Assembly (NCBI RefSeq): GCF_001667505.1
Contig: NZ_LZHZ01000071.1
Location: forward strand, 28,454-92,453
From: Mycobacterium sp. ACS1612
GTDB lineage: Bacteria > Actinomycetota > Actinomycetes > Mycobacteriales > Mycobacteriaceae
Length of the DNA: 64,000 bases
Direction of reading: 5' to 3'
In this document: piece after piece, positions 8,052-16,728 of the stretch
Layout: the number at the start of each line of letters is the position of its first letter
Numbering within the stretch: position 1 is the stretch's first letter
Position numbers and translations under genes: made by a program
The notes under the pieces: generated by a model
Database searches by the model: none
Told to the model about the DNA's origin: nothing
What the model saw: the letters and a program-made list of their open reading frames with translations, nothing else

Positions 8052-9136
8052 TGCGCTCTGGGCCTTTTCCAGAGCACGATCTGGGCCAGCGGGATCTGCA
8101 TCTCTTCCGGCGCGGCTGCCAGCCGCGCGGCGACACCCGCCTGCAACCGGTCCATGAAGTCCGAACGTCGGGTGTCGAGGCGAGCGCCGTCGAGGGCGGA
8201 GGCGAGTGTCGGAAACACCGACGCGCGGGCGAACGCCGCCCACTGCACACCGAAAGCGGTTGCGTCGTGGTCGACTTGGTGCTGCGTCCAGAACCGATCC
8301 TCGGCGTTGAACACCTCGAGGTGCTCGACCTCGACGCGCTCGAAACGGCCCTTCGGCGCGAACGGAGACAGGAAATCACCGGCGCGACGCGAGACCAGCG
8401 GAATGCACATCCGGTGCACCTCGTCCTCGGTGACGACACCCTGCGCCACCAGATCGGCCAGTTCAGCGAGCACGGCGTCGAGCAGGGGACGGTGGCCGAA
8501 TTCGCCGTCCTCGCCGATGGCCGTGGTCAGCACCACCACACGGCCGCCGGGGCACAACTCGCGCCCACGAAACGCGACGAACTCGTGCCAGTCGAACGCG
8601 GCCTGTTTGGCGTAGGCGGCCTTGACGCCCTCGTCGCTGCTGTAGGCCACTTGCAGGTGGTCGGGTACCGGAGCGGGCACCCGACCCAGCCACTGGATGG
8701 CCCACGACGACCAGCCCAGGTTCACGCTGTTCGACGGCAGGATCTGGGTGTAGAACGAGCGACCGATCGCCGAGGCGAAGGTGGCCGGGTCCTTCTTCAG
8801 ATACGAGTCGGGGTCGTGCTCCAGCGTCTCGAACATGACCGTGAAGTCGTTGTCGGACACATCGGTATGTGCCACCAGGATCGAATGCTCCGGCCGGGTC
8901 CGCTTGCGCAGCACCGCGATTGCCGCGCAGATCGGCAGCAGCGAGTTGTGCCCGGTGGACGCGCCGTAGTCGGCGATGACCACGGGTTGCGGCGCCTTCG
9001 GAAGCGGGACGGCGCCGGCGGCCCGCTCGAAAAGCTTTATCGCTCCCGACAATCCGGCCGCCTGCAGCCGCGAACTGGCGGTATACGAGCCGCTGTCCAT
9101 CGGCTCGGGCCGCACGACGATGCTGGATTCGGGCAC
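8048..9136 (-). CDS. SABATH-family carboxyl methyltransferase-like protein
   Basis: This 362-residue SAM-dependent methyltransferase has the SABATH layout typical of plant salicylate/jasmonate carboxyl methyltransferases. The SAM motif is IADYGASTGHNSL (about residues 54-66). It is followed by HTDVSDNDF, the QILPSNSVNLGWSSWAIQWL segment that precedes the substrate pocket, and the GGRVVVL strand. The family methylates carboxyl groups (or N atoms) of small acids. It is a single transcription unit, convergent with the GlxA regulator. A carboxyl methyltransferase near acid-CoA ligases and a carboxylic acid reductase fits a theme of small-acid modification, but the substrate is not predictable. 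Confidence 0.8.
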   Translation of the reverse strand: MPESSIVVRPEPMDSGSYTASSRLQAAGLSGAIKLFERAAGAVPLPKAPQPVVIADYGASTGHNSLLPICAAIAVLRKRTRPEHSILVAHTDVSDNDFTVMFETLEHDPDSYLKKDPATFASAIGRSFYTQILPSNSVNLGWSSWAIQWLGRVPAPVPDHLQVAYSSDEGVKAAYAKQAAFDWHEFVAFRGRELCPGGRVVVLTTAIGEDGEFGHRPLLDAVLAELADLVAQGVVTEDEVHRMCIPLVSRRAGDFLSPFAPKGRFERVEVEHLEVFNAEDRFWTQHQVDHDATAFGVQWAAFARASVFPTLASALDGARLDTRRSDFMDRLQAGVAARLAAAPEEMQIPLAQIVLWKRPRAH

Positions 9137-9288
9137 CTTTAAACGGTAGCCTTCCAGCGCCTACGCCGGATACCGAATCCAGGAGGCCGCGCGGACCGAC
9201 GAAGCCGCTCGACGCCGGTCTGCGCACGGGATTGATCACGTGGCTGATTGGTGCGGCAGCGCAAACCGCGCCGTGACAGACTTCGCGA

Positions 9289-10023
9289 ATGGCCAACCGG
9301 ACCGGACCGCGGATCGCGATCTTCTCCGCCGTACTCACCTTGGTCATCGGCGGCGTCGGCCTGATCGCCGCGCTGATCCTCAACGCGTTCGTGCTCGACG
9401 ACTACGACGCGTACGGGGAAGTGCCTGTCCCGGGATCGACCAGTCTGCAACTGCCCGCCGGCGAAGTGACGGTCAGCTTCCACACCCAGGTGACGGGCAG
9501 CCCCTCGAGTGGGTTTCCGATCCCGGACCTGAAGTTCTCGATCACCCCGCCGCAGGGTATCGCGAAGCCGCAGGTCACCGAAAGTATCGGTGGCACAACG
9601 ACAGTCAACAGCGAGACACGTGTCCGGGTGTGGCTGCTGCAGGTCGCACAGGAGGGCATCTACGACGTCGTCACCGACGGGAACGTCAACGGGTACATCA
9701 ATCCGCAGCTGGCGTTCGGGCACGGCACCGCATACGGCTGGCTCACGTGGGTGTTCGGCGGGCTACTCGCCCTTGGCATCGTCGAACTGGCCGCGTCGCT
9801 GATCTGGTCGGCCCGTTCGGCGAAGGCGGCGCGACCGCTGACACCGGAGGTGCGTCTCGATGAGCCGACATGGGCGGGCGGCGCGGGGTCCGCATCGAGC
9901 TATGCGCCCAACGATCAGGGGATGCGCCTCGAGCGACTTCGGCAACTCGCCGCGCTGCGCGACTCGGGCGCGTTGACGCAGGACGAATTCGAAGCCGAGA
10001 AGCGCCGCGTCCTCGACTCCTGA
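9289..10023 (+). CDS. Two-helix membrane protein with C-terminal SHOCT domain
   Basis: A 244-residue protein with an N-terminal transmembrane segment (FSAVLTLVIGGVGLIAALIL, about residues 10-30). An extracytoplasmic beta-rich region of about 110 residues follows, then a second hydrophobic segment (WVFGGLLALGIVELAASLIW, about 150-170). The cytoplasmic tail ends in a SHOCT motif (LRQLAALRDSGALTQDEFEAEK), a short helical domain usually linked to oligomerisation. No enzymatic motif is visible. It is transcribed alone, 150 bp from the divergent SABATH gene. Function unknown. Confidence 0.8.
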   Translation: MANRTGPRIAIFSAVLTLVIGGVGLIAALILNAFVLDDYDAYGEVPVPGSTSLQLPAGEVTVSFHTQVTGSPSSGFPIPDLKFSITPPQGIAKPQVTESIGGTTTVNSETRVRVWLLQVAQEGIYDVVTDGNVNGYINPQLAFGHGTAYGWLTWVFGGLLALGIVELAASLIWSARSAKAARPLTPEVRLDEPTWAGGAGSASSYAPNDQGMRLERLRQLAALRDSGALTQDEFEAEKRRVLDS

Positions 10024-10124
10024 CGGCTATCCACCAAACGAAAAAGGTTCGCCGGAACTCGACCGTTTGGCTCTGAACCGCAGGTTCCGCGGCGAATCGT
10101 CTGTTGTAGGTAGATTGCCGGCAG

Positions 10125-10130
10125 TACTAT
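10125..10130 (+). promoter_or_regulatory. Putative -10 box of the DUF732 gene
   Basis: TACTAT lies 8 nt before the ATG at 10139, consistent with a leaderless or very short leader transcript. No -35 is evident. Confidence 0.4.
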
Positions 10131-10138
10131 CAGCGACC

Positions 10139-10432
10139 ATGGTTCAGCGTCGAATCATCGGAGCGCCAGCAGGTGCAGCGGTGCTGGCGGCCCTGGCGAT
10201 CGCAAGCGCCGCACCCGCCGCAGCGGACGAGGACCAATACCTCAAACTGCGCGACGTATACCCGACCTACAGCGCCGAACAATTGCTCGCCGAAGGCCAA
10301 CGGGTGTGCGCCGTCGCCAGGCAGGGCGTCCCGTCACCGCAGGCCGTCGTCATGGTGACGAACGACCTGGGAATGTCGACCACGGCAGCCCTTGACATCG
10401 TCAGCGCAGCCGTCATGAACCTCAAGTGTTAG
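10139..10432 (+). CDS. DUF732-family small secreted protein
   Basis: A 97-residue precursor. It has a signal peptide (RRIIGAPAGAAVLAALAIA, cleavage likely after APAAA) and a mature part of about 65 residues with two cysteines (VCAVARQG and the terminal LKC). The YPTYSAEQLLAEGQRVC pattern is typical of DUF732, a mycobacterial family of exported proteins of unknown role. The ATG at 10139 is chosen over an upstream in-frame start at 10067 because it opens the signal peptide and follows a -10 box. The end overlaps the convergent MBL-fold gene by 4 bp. Confidence 0.8.
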   Translation: MVQRRIIGAPAGAAVLAALAIASAAPAAADEDQYLKLRDVYPTYSAEQLLAEGQRVCAVARQGVPSPQAVVMVTNDLGMSTTAALDIVSAAVMNLKC

Positions 10433-11058
10433 TGGCCGCGGGCCACCCATTCGTCGTAGTGCACGATTTCGTCGCCGATGGTGGTCGAGTCGCCGTGCCC
10501 GGTGTAGACGACGGTGTCGCCGGGTAGCTTGCCGAGCTTCTCCGAGATCGACGACAGAATGGTCGGGAAGTCGGAGTAGGACCGGCCCGTCGCACCGGGG
10601 CCGCCTTGGAACAGCGTATCGCCAGAGAACACCGCGTTCAGTTCGGGCGCATGCCAGCAGACCGAACCCGGTGAGTGCCCGGGGGTGTGGATGGCGCGCA
10701 GTTCGTGGCCGGCGACGCGCAGCGTCTCGCCGTCGGCGACGGTGCGGAAGTTCTTGTCGGGGTGCGTCATTCGCCACAGCACATCGTCGGCCGGATGCAG
10801 CAGCACCGGGGCGTCGAGCGCGTCGCCGAGTTGGGGCGCGACCGTGACATGGTCGTTGTGGCCGTGGGTACACACCACTGCCACCACATGCCTGCCGCCG
10901 ACGGCCGCCACGATCGGGCCCGCGTCATGGGCGGCGTCGAACACCACCACCTCGTCGTCGTCGCCGACCAGCCAGATGTTGTTGTCGACTTCCCAACTGC
11001 CGCCGTCGAGTTCGAATGTGCCGTGCGTGACTACGCGTCCGATGGGTCCGCCGTTCAC
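10429..11058 (-). CDS. MBL-fold metallo-hydrolase (Rv2260-like)
   Basis: A 209-residue metallo-beta-lactamase-fold protein with the metal motif CTHGHNDH (H65, H67, D69, H70). Further ligands are the TPGHSPGS loop and the FSGDTLF aspartate: the glyoxalase II/persulfide dioxygenase pattern. The start overlaps the stop of mscR by 4 bp. In M. tuberculosis the neighbour of mscR is, from memory, also an MBL-fold gene (Rv2260). The pairing suggests hydrolysis of an S-formyl- or S-acyl-mycothiol made by MscR, completing formaldehyde oxidation. That role is an inference from context. Confidence 0.88.
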   Translation of the reverse strand: MNGGPIGRVVTHGTFELDGGSWEVDNNIWLVGDDDEVVVFDAAHDAGPIVAAVGGRHVVAVVCTHGHNDHVTVAPQLGDALDAPVLLHPADDVLWRMTHPDKNFRTVADGETLRVAGHELRAIHTPGHSPGSVCWHAPELNAVFSGDTLFQGGPGATGRSYSDFPTILSSISEKLGKLPGDTVVYTGHGDSTTIGDEIVHYDEWVARGH

Positions 11059-12143
11059 TTCATCACCACCACGCTGCGCAGCACCTCGCCTGCGTGCATC
11101 TTGTGGAACGCGTCTTCGACACCGTCGATGCCGATGCGCTCAGAGACGAACTTCTCCAACGGCAGCCTGCCCTGCAGGTACAGCGAAATCAGGGTGGGGA
11201 AGTCCCGTTCGGGTAGGCAGTCGCCGTACCACGACGACTTCAGCGATCCGCCGCGGGAGAAGAAGTCGATCAACGGCATCTCCAAAGTCATGTCCGGTGT
11301 CGGAACACCCACCAGCACAACGGTTCCCGCCAGATCGCGGGCGTAGAACGCCTGTTTCCAGGTTTCGGGGCGGCCCACCGCGTCGATCACCACATCGGCG
11401 CCGTTGCCGTCGGTCAGGTCCTGGATGGTGGCGACCGGATCGAGGTCACGCGCATTGATGGTGTGCGTCGCGCCGAAGCCGCGCGCCCAGTCCAGCTTCT
11501 TGTTGTCGGTGTCCACGGCGATGATCCGCTTGGCGCCGACCAGCGCCGCACCCGCGATCGCCGCGTCACCCACACCGCCGCAACCGATCACCGCGACGGT
11601 GTCGTCTCGCCCGACCGCACCGGTGTTGACCGCCGCGCCGAGACCGGCCATCACCCCACAGCCGAGCAGACCGGCAACCGCCGGATCGGCTTCGGGGTCG
11701 ACCTTGGTGCACTGCAACTCGTGCACCAGCGTCTTGTCGGCGAACGCGCCGATCCCCAACGCGGGGGTGAGTTCGGTGCCGTCGGTCAGGGTCATCGGTT
11801 TGCTGGCGTTGAAGGTGTTGAAGCAGTACCACGGCCTGCCGCGTTTGCAAGCCCGGCATTCGCCGCACACCGCACGCCAGTTCAGGATCACGAAATCGCC
11901 TGGTTCGACATGGGTCACGCCTTCGCCGACCGCCTCGACGGTCCCGGCCGCCTCGTGTCCGAGCAGGAACGGGAAGTCGTCGTTGATGCCGCCCTCGCGA
12001 TACGTCAGGTCGGTATGGCACACCCCGCAGGCGAGGATGTCGACTACCACATCACCTGGACCCGGGTCGGGGATGACCACATCCGCCAACTCGACCGGAT
12101 CGCCCTTCTTACGTGAGATCACGCCGCGCACCGTCTGAGTCAT
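11055..12143 (-). CDS. mscR: S-(hydroxymethyl)mycothiol dehydrogenase / S-nitrosomycothiol reductase
   Basis: A 362-residue class III-type zinc alcohol dehydrogenase. Catalytic zinc ligands are in ACGVCHTD (C39) and GHEAAGTV (H63, E64), structural zinc ligands in CGECRACKRGRPWYC (C93, C96, C99, C107), and the NAD site is VIGCGGVGDAA. Sequence and partner gene match the mycobacterial mycothiol-dependent formaldehyde dehydrogenase (Rv2259, MscR). It oxidises S-hydroxymethyl-mycothiol with NAD and reduces S-nitrosomycothiol. It is the first gene of a two-gene operon with the MBL-fold protein, divergent from the dioxygenase at 12181. Confidence 0.93.
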   Translation of the reverse strand: MTQTVRGVISRKKGDPVELADVVIPDPGPGDVVVDILACGVCHTDLTYREGGINDDFPFLLGHEAAGTVEAVGEGVTHVEPGDFVILNWRAVCGECRACKRGRPWYCFNTFNASKPMTLTDGTELTPALGIGAFADKTLVHELQCTKVDPEADPAVAGLLGCGVMAGLGAAVNTGAVGRDDTVAVIGCGGVGDAAIAGAALVGAKRIIAVDTDNKKLDWARGFGATHTINARDLDPVATIQDLTDGNGADVVIDAVGRPETWKQAFYARDLAGTVVLVGVPTPDMTLEMPLIDFFSRGGSLKSSWYGDCLPERDFPTLISLYLQGRLPLEKFVSERIGIDGVEDAFHKMHAGEVLRSVVVMK

Positions 12144-12180
12144 GCGTACAACCTAATGCCAACAGTGCCAAGCTGAGTGT

Positions 12181-12948
12181 GTGACATCTATGTATCTGTC
12201 CCACGGCGCGCCACCGCTCGTCGACGACGAATTGTGGGTCGCACAGCTCGAGCAATGGGCGGCGCGGTTGCCGACGCCGTCGGCGATCCTCGTCGTCTCG
12301 GCGCACTGGGAAGCGGCGCCGCTCACCATCGGGTCGACCACCACCGAGACCCCGTTGACGTACGACTTCTGGGGTTTCCCACAGCACTACTACGACGTCA
12401 CCTACGACGCGCCCGGTGCGCCCGACCTCGCCGCGCGCGTCGAGGCGCTGATGCCCGACGACGAGCCCGTCGCCCACGACAGCGATCGCAGGCTCGACCA
12501 TGGCGCCTACGTGCCACTGACCGTCATGTATCCCGACGCCACGATCCCGGTGCTGCAGGTCTCGATGCCGACGCTCGACCCCCAACGCCTGTTGCACCTG
12601 GGTGAACGGCTGCGACCGCTGCGCGACGAAGGCGTGCTGATCATCGGCTCCGGGTTCACCACCCACGGCCTGCCCTTCCTGGACGACCCGTCACCCCGCG
12701 CCGTCCCGCCGGGCTGGTCGACCGAGTTCGACGCATGGGCCAGCGAGCGCTTCGCCGCGGGCGACCTCGACGCGCTGATCGATTTCCGGCACCGGGCGCC
12801 CGGAATGCCGTACGCCCATCCGACCATCGAGCACTTCTCGCCGTTGTTCGTCGCGCTCGGCGCGTCGAGCGATCCTGGCCAGACGCCGAGACAAGTCATC
12901 GACGGCTATTGGATGGGCCTGGCGAAACGCTCCATTGAACTCATTTGA
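12181..12948 (+). CDS. Class III extradiol dioxygenase (YgiD/4,5-DOPA dioxygenase type)
   Basis: A 255-residue LigB-superfamily enzyme. Metal-binding histidines are in YLSHGAPP (H8), VSAHWEA (H42 region), RLDHGAYVPL and TTHGLPF, the pattern of DOPA-dioxygenase-like proteins. Members open catechol rings next to the diol or act as ring-opening dioxygenases of unknown substrate. The GTG at 12181 is used; an ATG at 12190 would remove three residues. It lies 37 bp from mscR in divergent orientation and just before an Rv2258c-like methyltransferase. Confidence 0.88.
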   Translation: MTSMYLSHGAPPLVDDELWVAQLEQWAARLPTPSAILVVSAHWEAAPLTIGSTTTETPLTYDFWGFPQHYYDVTYDAPGAPDLAARVEALMPDDEPVAHDSDRRLDHGAYVPLTVMYPDATIPVLQVSMPTLDPQRLLHLGERLRPLRDEGVLIIGSGFTTHGLPFLDDPSPRAVPPGWSTEFDAWASERFAAGDLDALIDFRHRAPGMPYAHPTIEHFSPLFVALGASSDPGQTPRQVIDGYWMGLAKRSIELI

Positions 12949-12974
12949 CCGCCTACGCCGTTAACAGGATTGAG

Positions 12975-14057
12975 ATGAGCACATATACACACGCAGACGC
13001 AACTGCCCCAGAGACCACCGAGGAATTCGCCGAACGCATGGTCGGCGCGATCGACAGCGCCAGTCTGGCGATCCTGCTGTCGATCGGTCACCAGACCAAA
13101 CTGTTCGACACGCTCGCCGAACTACCGCCCGCCACCAGCGCGCAGATCGCCGACGCCGCCGGCCTCAACGAACGCTATGTGCGGGAGTGGCTTGGCGGGG
13201 TGGCCACCTGCCGCGTCGTCGACTACGACCCCGTGGCGCAGACGTATTCGCTGCCGCGTCACCGCGCCGCCGTGCTGACGCGCGCCGCAGGACCCGACAA
13301 CCTGTCCCGCGTCGCGCAGTTCGTCTCGATGCTCGGCGAGGTGGAACAGAAAGTCATCGACCGCTTCCACACCGGCGGCGGGTTGTCCTACAGCGAGTAT
13401 CCGCGGTTCCACAAGGTGATGGCCGAGCAGAGCGGCGAGGTGTTCGACGCCGCCCTCGTCGACGCCATCCTGCCGATGGCCGAGGGGCTGCCAGAACGCC
13501 TGCGCGAGGGTGCCGATGTCGCCGATATCGGTTGCGGTAGTGGCCACGCCATCAACGTGATGGCCGCGGCGTTTCCGGCCAGCCGGTTCACCGGCATCGA
13601 CTTCTCCGAGGAAGGGCTGTCGGTCGCGACCGCCGAGGCCAAGGCCCGCGGACTGTCCAACGCGACGTTCGTGCAAGCCGACGTCGCCAACCTCGATGTG
13701 GCCGAAGCCTACGACGCCATAACGGTTTTCGACGCCATCCACGATCAGGCGCAGCCTGCGCAGGTGTTGGCCAACATCTACCGGGCGCTGCGGCCGGGTG
13801 GGGTGCTGCTGATGGTCGACATCAAGGCGTCGAGCCGGCTCGAGGAGAACATCGGGGTGCCGATGAGGACCTACATGTACACCGTGTCGACCATGCACTG
13901 CATGAGTGTGTCGCTGGGTCTGGACGGGGCCGGGTTGGGCACGTGTTGGGGGCGTCAGCTGGCCACGTCGATGTTGGCCGACGCCGGATTCGACAACGTC
14001 GCGGTCAACGAGATCGAGACGGACCCGGTCAACTTCTACTACGTCGCACGCAAGTGA
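12975..14057 (+). CDS. Class I SAM-dependent methyltransferase with winged-helix N-terminus (Rv2258c-like)
   Basis: A 360-residue protein. Its N-terminal winged-helix-like dimerisation region includes TSAQIADAAGLNERYVREWL. The SAM-binding Rossmann domain has motif I VADIGCGSGHA near residue 180 and VFDAIHDQAQP downstream. This is the Rv2258c type, originally annotated as a regulator but structurally a methyltransferase. The ATG at 12975 has AGGA 6 nt upstream and is preferred over the TTG at 12945 that overlaps the previous stop. Proximity to mscR is as in M. tuberculosis. Acceptor unknown. Confidence 0.88.
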   Translation: MSTYTHADATAPETTEEFAERMVGAIDSASLAILLSIGHQTKLFDTLAELPPATSAQIADAAGLNERYVREWLGGVATCRVVDYDPVAQTYSLPRHRAAVLTRAAGPDNLSRVAQFVSMLGEVEQKVIDRFHTGGGLSYSEYPRFHKVMAEQSGEVFDAALVDAILPMAEGLPERLREGADVADIGCGSGHAINVMAAAFPASRFTGIDFSEEGLSVATAEAKARGLSNATFVQADVANLDVAEAYDAITVFDAIHDQAQPAQVLANIYRALRPGGVLLMVDIKASSRLEENIGVPMRTYMYTVSTMHCMSVSLGLDGAGLGTCWGRQLATSMLADAGFDNVAVNEIETDPVNFYYVARK

Positions 14058-14061
14058 CGGG

Positions 14062-14493
14062 TCACGGGCGCAGCATCGGCGCTTCGGCGGCGTGGCGGCC
14101 CCGCAGTTCCTCGTCCCAGTCGCCGCTGCAGTAGACGGTCAGCTCGGAGATCCGGCCGTCGCTGACCGTACAGAGGATCATCTTGCGGCCGGTGATCTCC
14201 CTCTCGCCGTCGTGCACTCGCTCCGTGAGCTCGGCGACAAATCCGGTCGCGGTGGGCACAGTGCGGACTACGGTGACGTCGTCCATGCCGTTGGGCGCGT
14301 AGCTGTTGTACCACTCGGCGAAGGCCTCGATGCCTTGCAGCTGGAACCGCCACAGCGGCGGGTTCCCATCAAGAAATACGTCGTCGGTCAGGAGGTCTCC
14401 CACCTCGGCGGTACGGAACATCTCGGCGAGTGCCGCACTGAGATGCTCGGCTGCGCTGATGTCGGTCACGGTTGGGCTCTGGATGCTCGTCAT
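14062..14493 (-). CDS. SnoaL/NTF2-like protein (first of a divergent pair)
   Basis: A 143-residue protein with the cone-shaped NTF2/SnoaL-like plan. An N-terminal helix (SAAEHLSAALAEMF) is followed by FLDGNPPLWRFQLQGIEAF and a curved sheet ending in GRISELTVYCSGDW. The ATG at 14493 has AAGGGAG 6 nt upstream; the longer reading lacks such a site. SnoaL-like proteins act as small-molecule isomerases, hydratases or binding proteins. It is convergent with the Rv2258c-like gene (4-bp gap) and divergent from a second NTF2-like gene. Confidence 0.8.
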   Translation of the reverse strand: MTSIQSPTVTDISAAEHLSAALAEMFRTAEVGDLLTDDVFLDGNPPLWRFQLQGIEAFAEWYNSYAPNGMDDVTVVRTVPTATGFVAELTERVHDGEREITGRKMILCTVSDGRISELTVYCSGDWDEELRGRHAAEAPMLRP

Positions 14494-14692
14494 GTCAACT
14501 CCCTTATTCGTAAGTCCGACGCTAGGCAGAGTGCCGCAGCGGCACATCGAGCGAATATCCGATTTGGAGCGCGCTGCCAAATCCACAGAATTGCCGATGC
14601 GTGCCTTGCGGTTTCCATGGTTTGCCCGATGTGTGTGTCAGGCAGACCTCGTACCGTACGGATCGAAACCGCTTGAGCAGAGGGAGGAACCG

Positions 14693-15088
14693 ATGAGCGA
14701 GCACCCCAACGTGACAACAGTGAATCGGATGACGGAGGCCATCGTGGCGGAGGACCGCGAGACGCTTGCGTCGTTGTTCACCGCCGACTTCAAGTACCAC
14801 CTTCGCGGACCGTTCGCCACCGCTGGCGACCATCTCGGCGTGGCGGGCATCCTCGGCGCGATCCGCCCGGTCTTCGACGCGACCGGCGGGGACGTCAAGC
14901 TCGAGCAACAGTTCTGCGTCGGCCTCGACGGCTGGGCAGCCGAGTGGGAGCATGCTGTGCTCGGCCGCCGCGGCAAGACACTCGAGTCGGACAACGCGTT
15001 CGTCTACCGATTCGTCGGCGGTCGGATCGCTGAGATGTGGATGTTCCTGGGCGCCGACCCCGACGCTGCCGCCACGTTCTTCGGTTAA
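14693..15088 (+). CDS. SnoaL/NTF2-like protein (second of the pair)
   Basis: A 131-residue NTF2/SnoaL-like protein. It has N-terminal helices (VNRMTEAIVAEDRETLASLF), then LRGPFATAGDHLGVAGILGAI, and ends in a strand FVGGRIAEMWMFLGADPDAA. The start at 14693 has a strong GAGGGAGGA 7 nt upstream. The 200-bp divergent region to the other NTF2-like gene should hold both promoters. The LuxR-type gene starts 65 bp downstream and may be co-transcribed. Substrate unknown. Confidence 0.82.
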   Translation: MSEHPNVTTVNRMTEAIVAEDRETLASLFTADFKYHLRGPFATAGDHLGVAGILGAIRPVFDATGGDVKLEQQFCVGLDGWAAEWEHAVLGRRGKTLESDNAFVYRFVGGRIAEMWMFLGADPDAAATFFG

Positions 15089-15152
15089 CGCTCCCGGCGG
15101 CTGGTGCGTCCACCACACTGGAGGGGTGGGTGGGCCTGGCCAGAGCCGCGGC

Positions 15153-16718
15153 ATGGCATGGGACGAGGAATACCGGCGACTTGCCACGCTCGATGTCGAG
15201 CAAGGACTCGACGTCGACGATCTCGACCGACTGGCGACCGCCGCATATATGACCGGGCGCGACGACGTGAGCTTCGAGCTCTGGGGCCGGGGACATCACC
15301 GCTGCCTCGAGACAAGCGACATGGCCCGAGCGGTCCACCTTGGGGTGCGGCTGGCCCAAGCCCTCGCCTTCAAAGGTGATATCGCCCGCAGCTGTGGGTG
15401 GGTCGACCGGTCACAACGTCTGCTGGACGAGGCCAATCTCGACTGCGTCGAGCGCGGTTTTCTTGAACACGCGGCGGGTATGTGCCGGATCTTCGCCGAC
15501 GGCGACATCGCGGCGGCCAACGCCGCGTTCGGGCGGGCAGCTAAGACAGGCGAGCGATTCCGCGACCGAGAACTGCTCACACTCGCTCGTATGGGCGCGG
15601 GCAGGTGTCTGATCTACCTCGGAGAGATCGCCGGAGGCCTGGCGCTTCTCGACGAGGCCATGGTGTCGGTTGAGGCCTGCGAAATCCCGCCGATGGCCGT
15701 AGGCGACGCGTACTGCACAGTGATCGACGCCTGCTACGAGCTGTTCGACCTTCGCCGCTGCGAGCAGTGGACGGACTCGTTCACACGGTGGTGTGCGGCT
15801 CAGGGCGGGCTCGTCCTTTACCGGGGGCACTGCCTGCTGCATCGCGCCGAGCTGCTGATGCTGCACGGTTACTGGTCCGACGCCGTCACCGCCGCGCAGG
15901 AGGCGTGTGCCCGGCTCGCCGAGCCGATCAACCCTCTGACGCTCGGGGGTGCCCACTATGTCGAGGGCGAATTGCACCGGCTGCGTGGCGAATTCGCGAT
16001 GGCCGAGCAGGCATATGAGCGCGCCAACGCGCTCGGATGCCAACCACAGCCAGGCATGGCGTTGCTGCGACTCGCGCAAGGCCGCAGCGACGTCGCCGCC
16101 GCGCAATTGCGACGACGGCTCGCCGAGGCGGACCAACCCATCGACCGTGCCCGCGTCCTGTGTGCGGCCGCTGAGATCCTGATCGCAGCCGAGGACGTCG
16201 AAGGCGCTAGGGCGGCGGCCGACGAATTGACCTTGCTCGCAACCGAACTCGGCTCGTCGCTCTTGCGGGCGCACGCCGCACTGGCGACCGGTGCCGTTCT
16301 CCTCGCGGCATCAGATGTGACCACGGCACTGGGTGCGCTGCGCCGCGCCGCCAGTGATTGGATCGAGATGCGCATCCCCCATGAGGAGGCGCGCACCCGC
16401 CTGCTAATCGCCGACGCGTGCGACGCGCTGGCAGACCTCGACACCGCCGCGATGGAACGGCGCGCAGCGCGGTCGACGCTTGCGGCGCTCGGAGGGGACG
16501 TAGTCCCAGAACGCCAACTGGCACCAGGTCTGACCACTCGCGAGGCGGAGGTGTTGACACTCGTCGCCCGCGGAAAGACCAACCGTGTGGTCGCCGCCGA
16601 GCTCTGCATCAGCGAGAAGACCGTCGCCAGTCACCTCAACCACATCTTCACCAAACTCGGGCTGTCTTCACGGTCAGCGGCGACCGCCTACGCGTACGAG
16701 CACAACCTCGTGTCATAG
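15153..16718 (+). CDS. TPR-repeat LuxR-family transcriptional regulator
   Basis: A 521-residue protein composed mostly of alpha-helical tetratricopeptide-like repeats. The C-terminal LuxR HTH (about 458-521) includes LTTREAEVLTLVARGKTNRVVA and SEKTVASHLNHIFTKLG. It looks like the TPR plus HTH half of a LAL regulator lacking the AAA ATPase domain, a common mycobacterial type. The start is uncertain: no good Shine-Dalgarno precedes the ATG at 15153, but upstream in-frame codons overlap the NTF2-like gene. It probably controls the two neighbouring SnoaL-like genes. A serine hydrolase follows 10 bp downstream. Confidence 0.82.
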   Translation: MAWDEEYRRLATLDVEQGLDVDDLDRLATAAYMTGRDDVSFELWGRGHHRCLETSDMARAVHLGVRLAQALAFKGDIARSCGWVDRSQRLLDEANLDCVERGFLEHAAGMCRIFADGDIAAANAAFGRAAKTGERFRDRELLTLARMGAGRCLIYLGEIAGGLALLDEAMVSVEACEIPPMAVGDAYCTVIDACYELFDLRRCEQWTDSFTRWCAAQGGLVLYRGHCLLHRAELLMLHGYWSDAVTAAQEACARLAEPINPLTLGGAHYVEGELHRLRGEFAMAEQAYERANALGCQPQPGMALLRLAQGRSDVAAAQLRRRLAEADQPIDRARVLCAAAEILIAAEDVEGARAAADELTLLATELGSSLLRAHAALATGAVLLAASDVTTALGALRRAASDWIEMRIPHEEARTRLLIADACDALADLDTAAMERRAARSTLAALGGDVVPERQLAPGLTTREAEVLTLVARGKTNRVVAAELCISEKTVASHLNHIFTKLGLSSRSAATAYAYEHNLVS

Positions 16719-16728
16719 GCTCGCGTCG

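Noticed and set aside
8051..9142. 363-codon plus-strand frame opposite the SABATH gene
   Set aside because: The minus-strand gene has clear SAM motifs; the plus frame has none.
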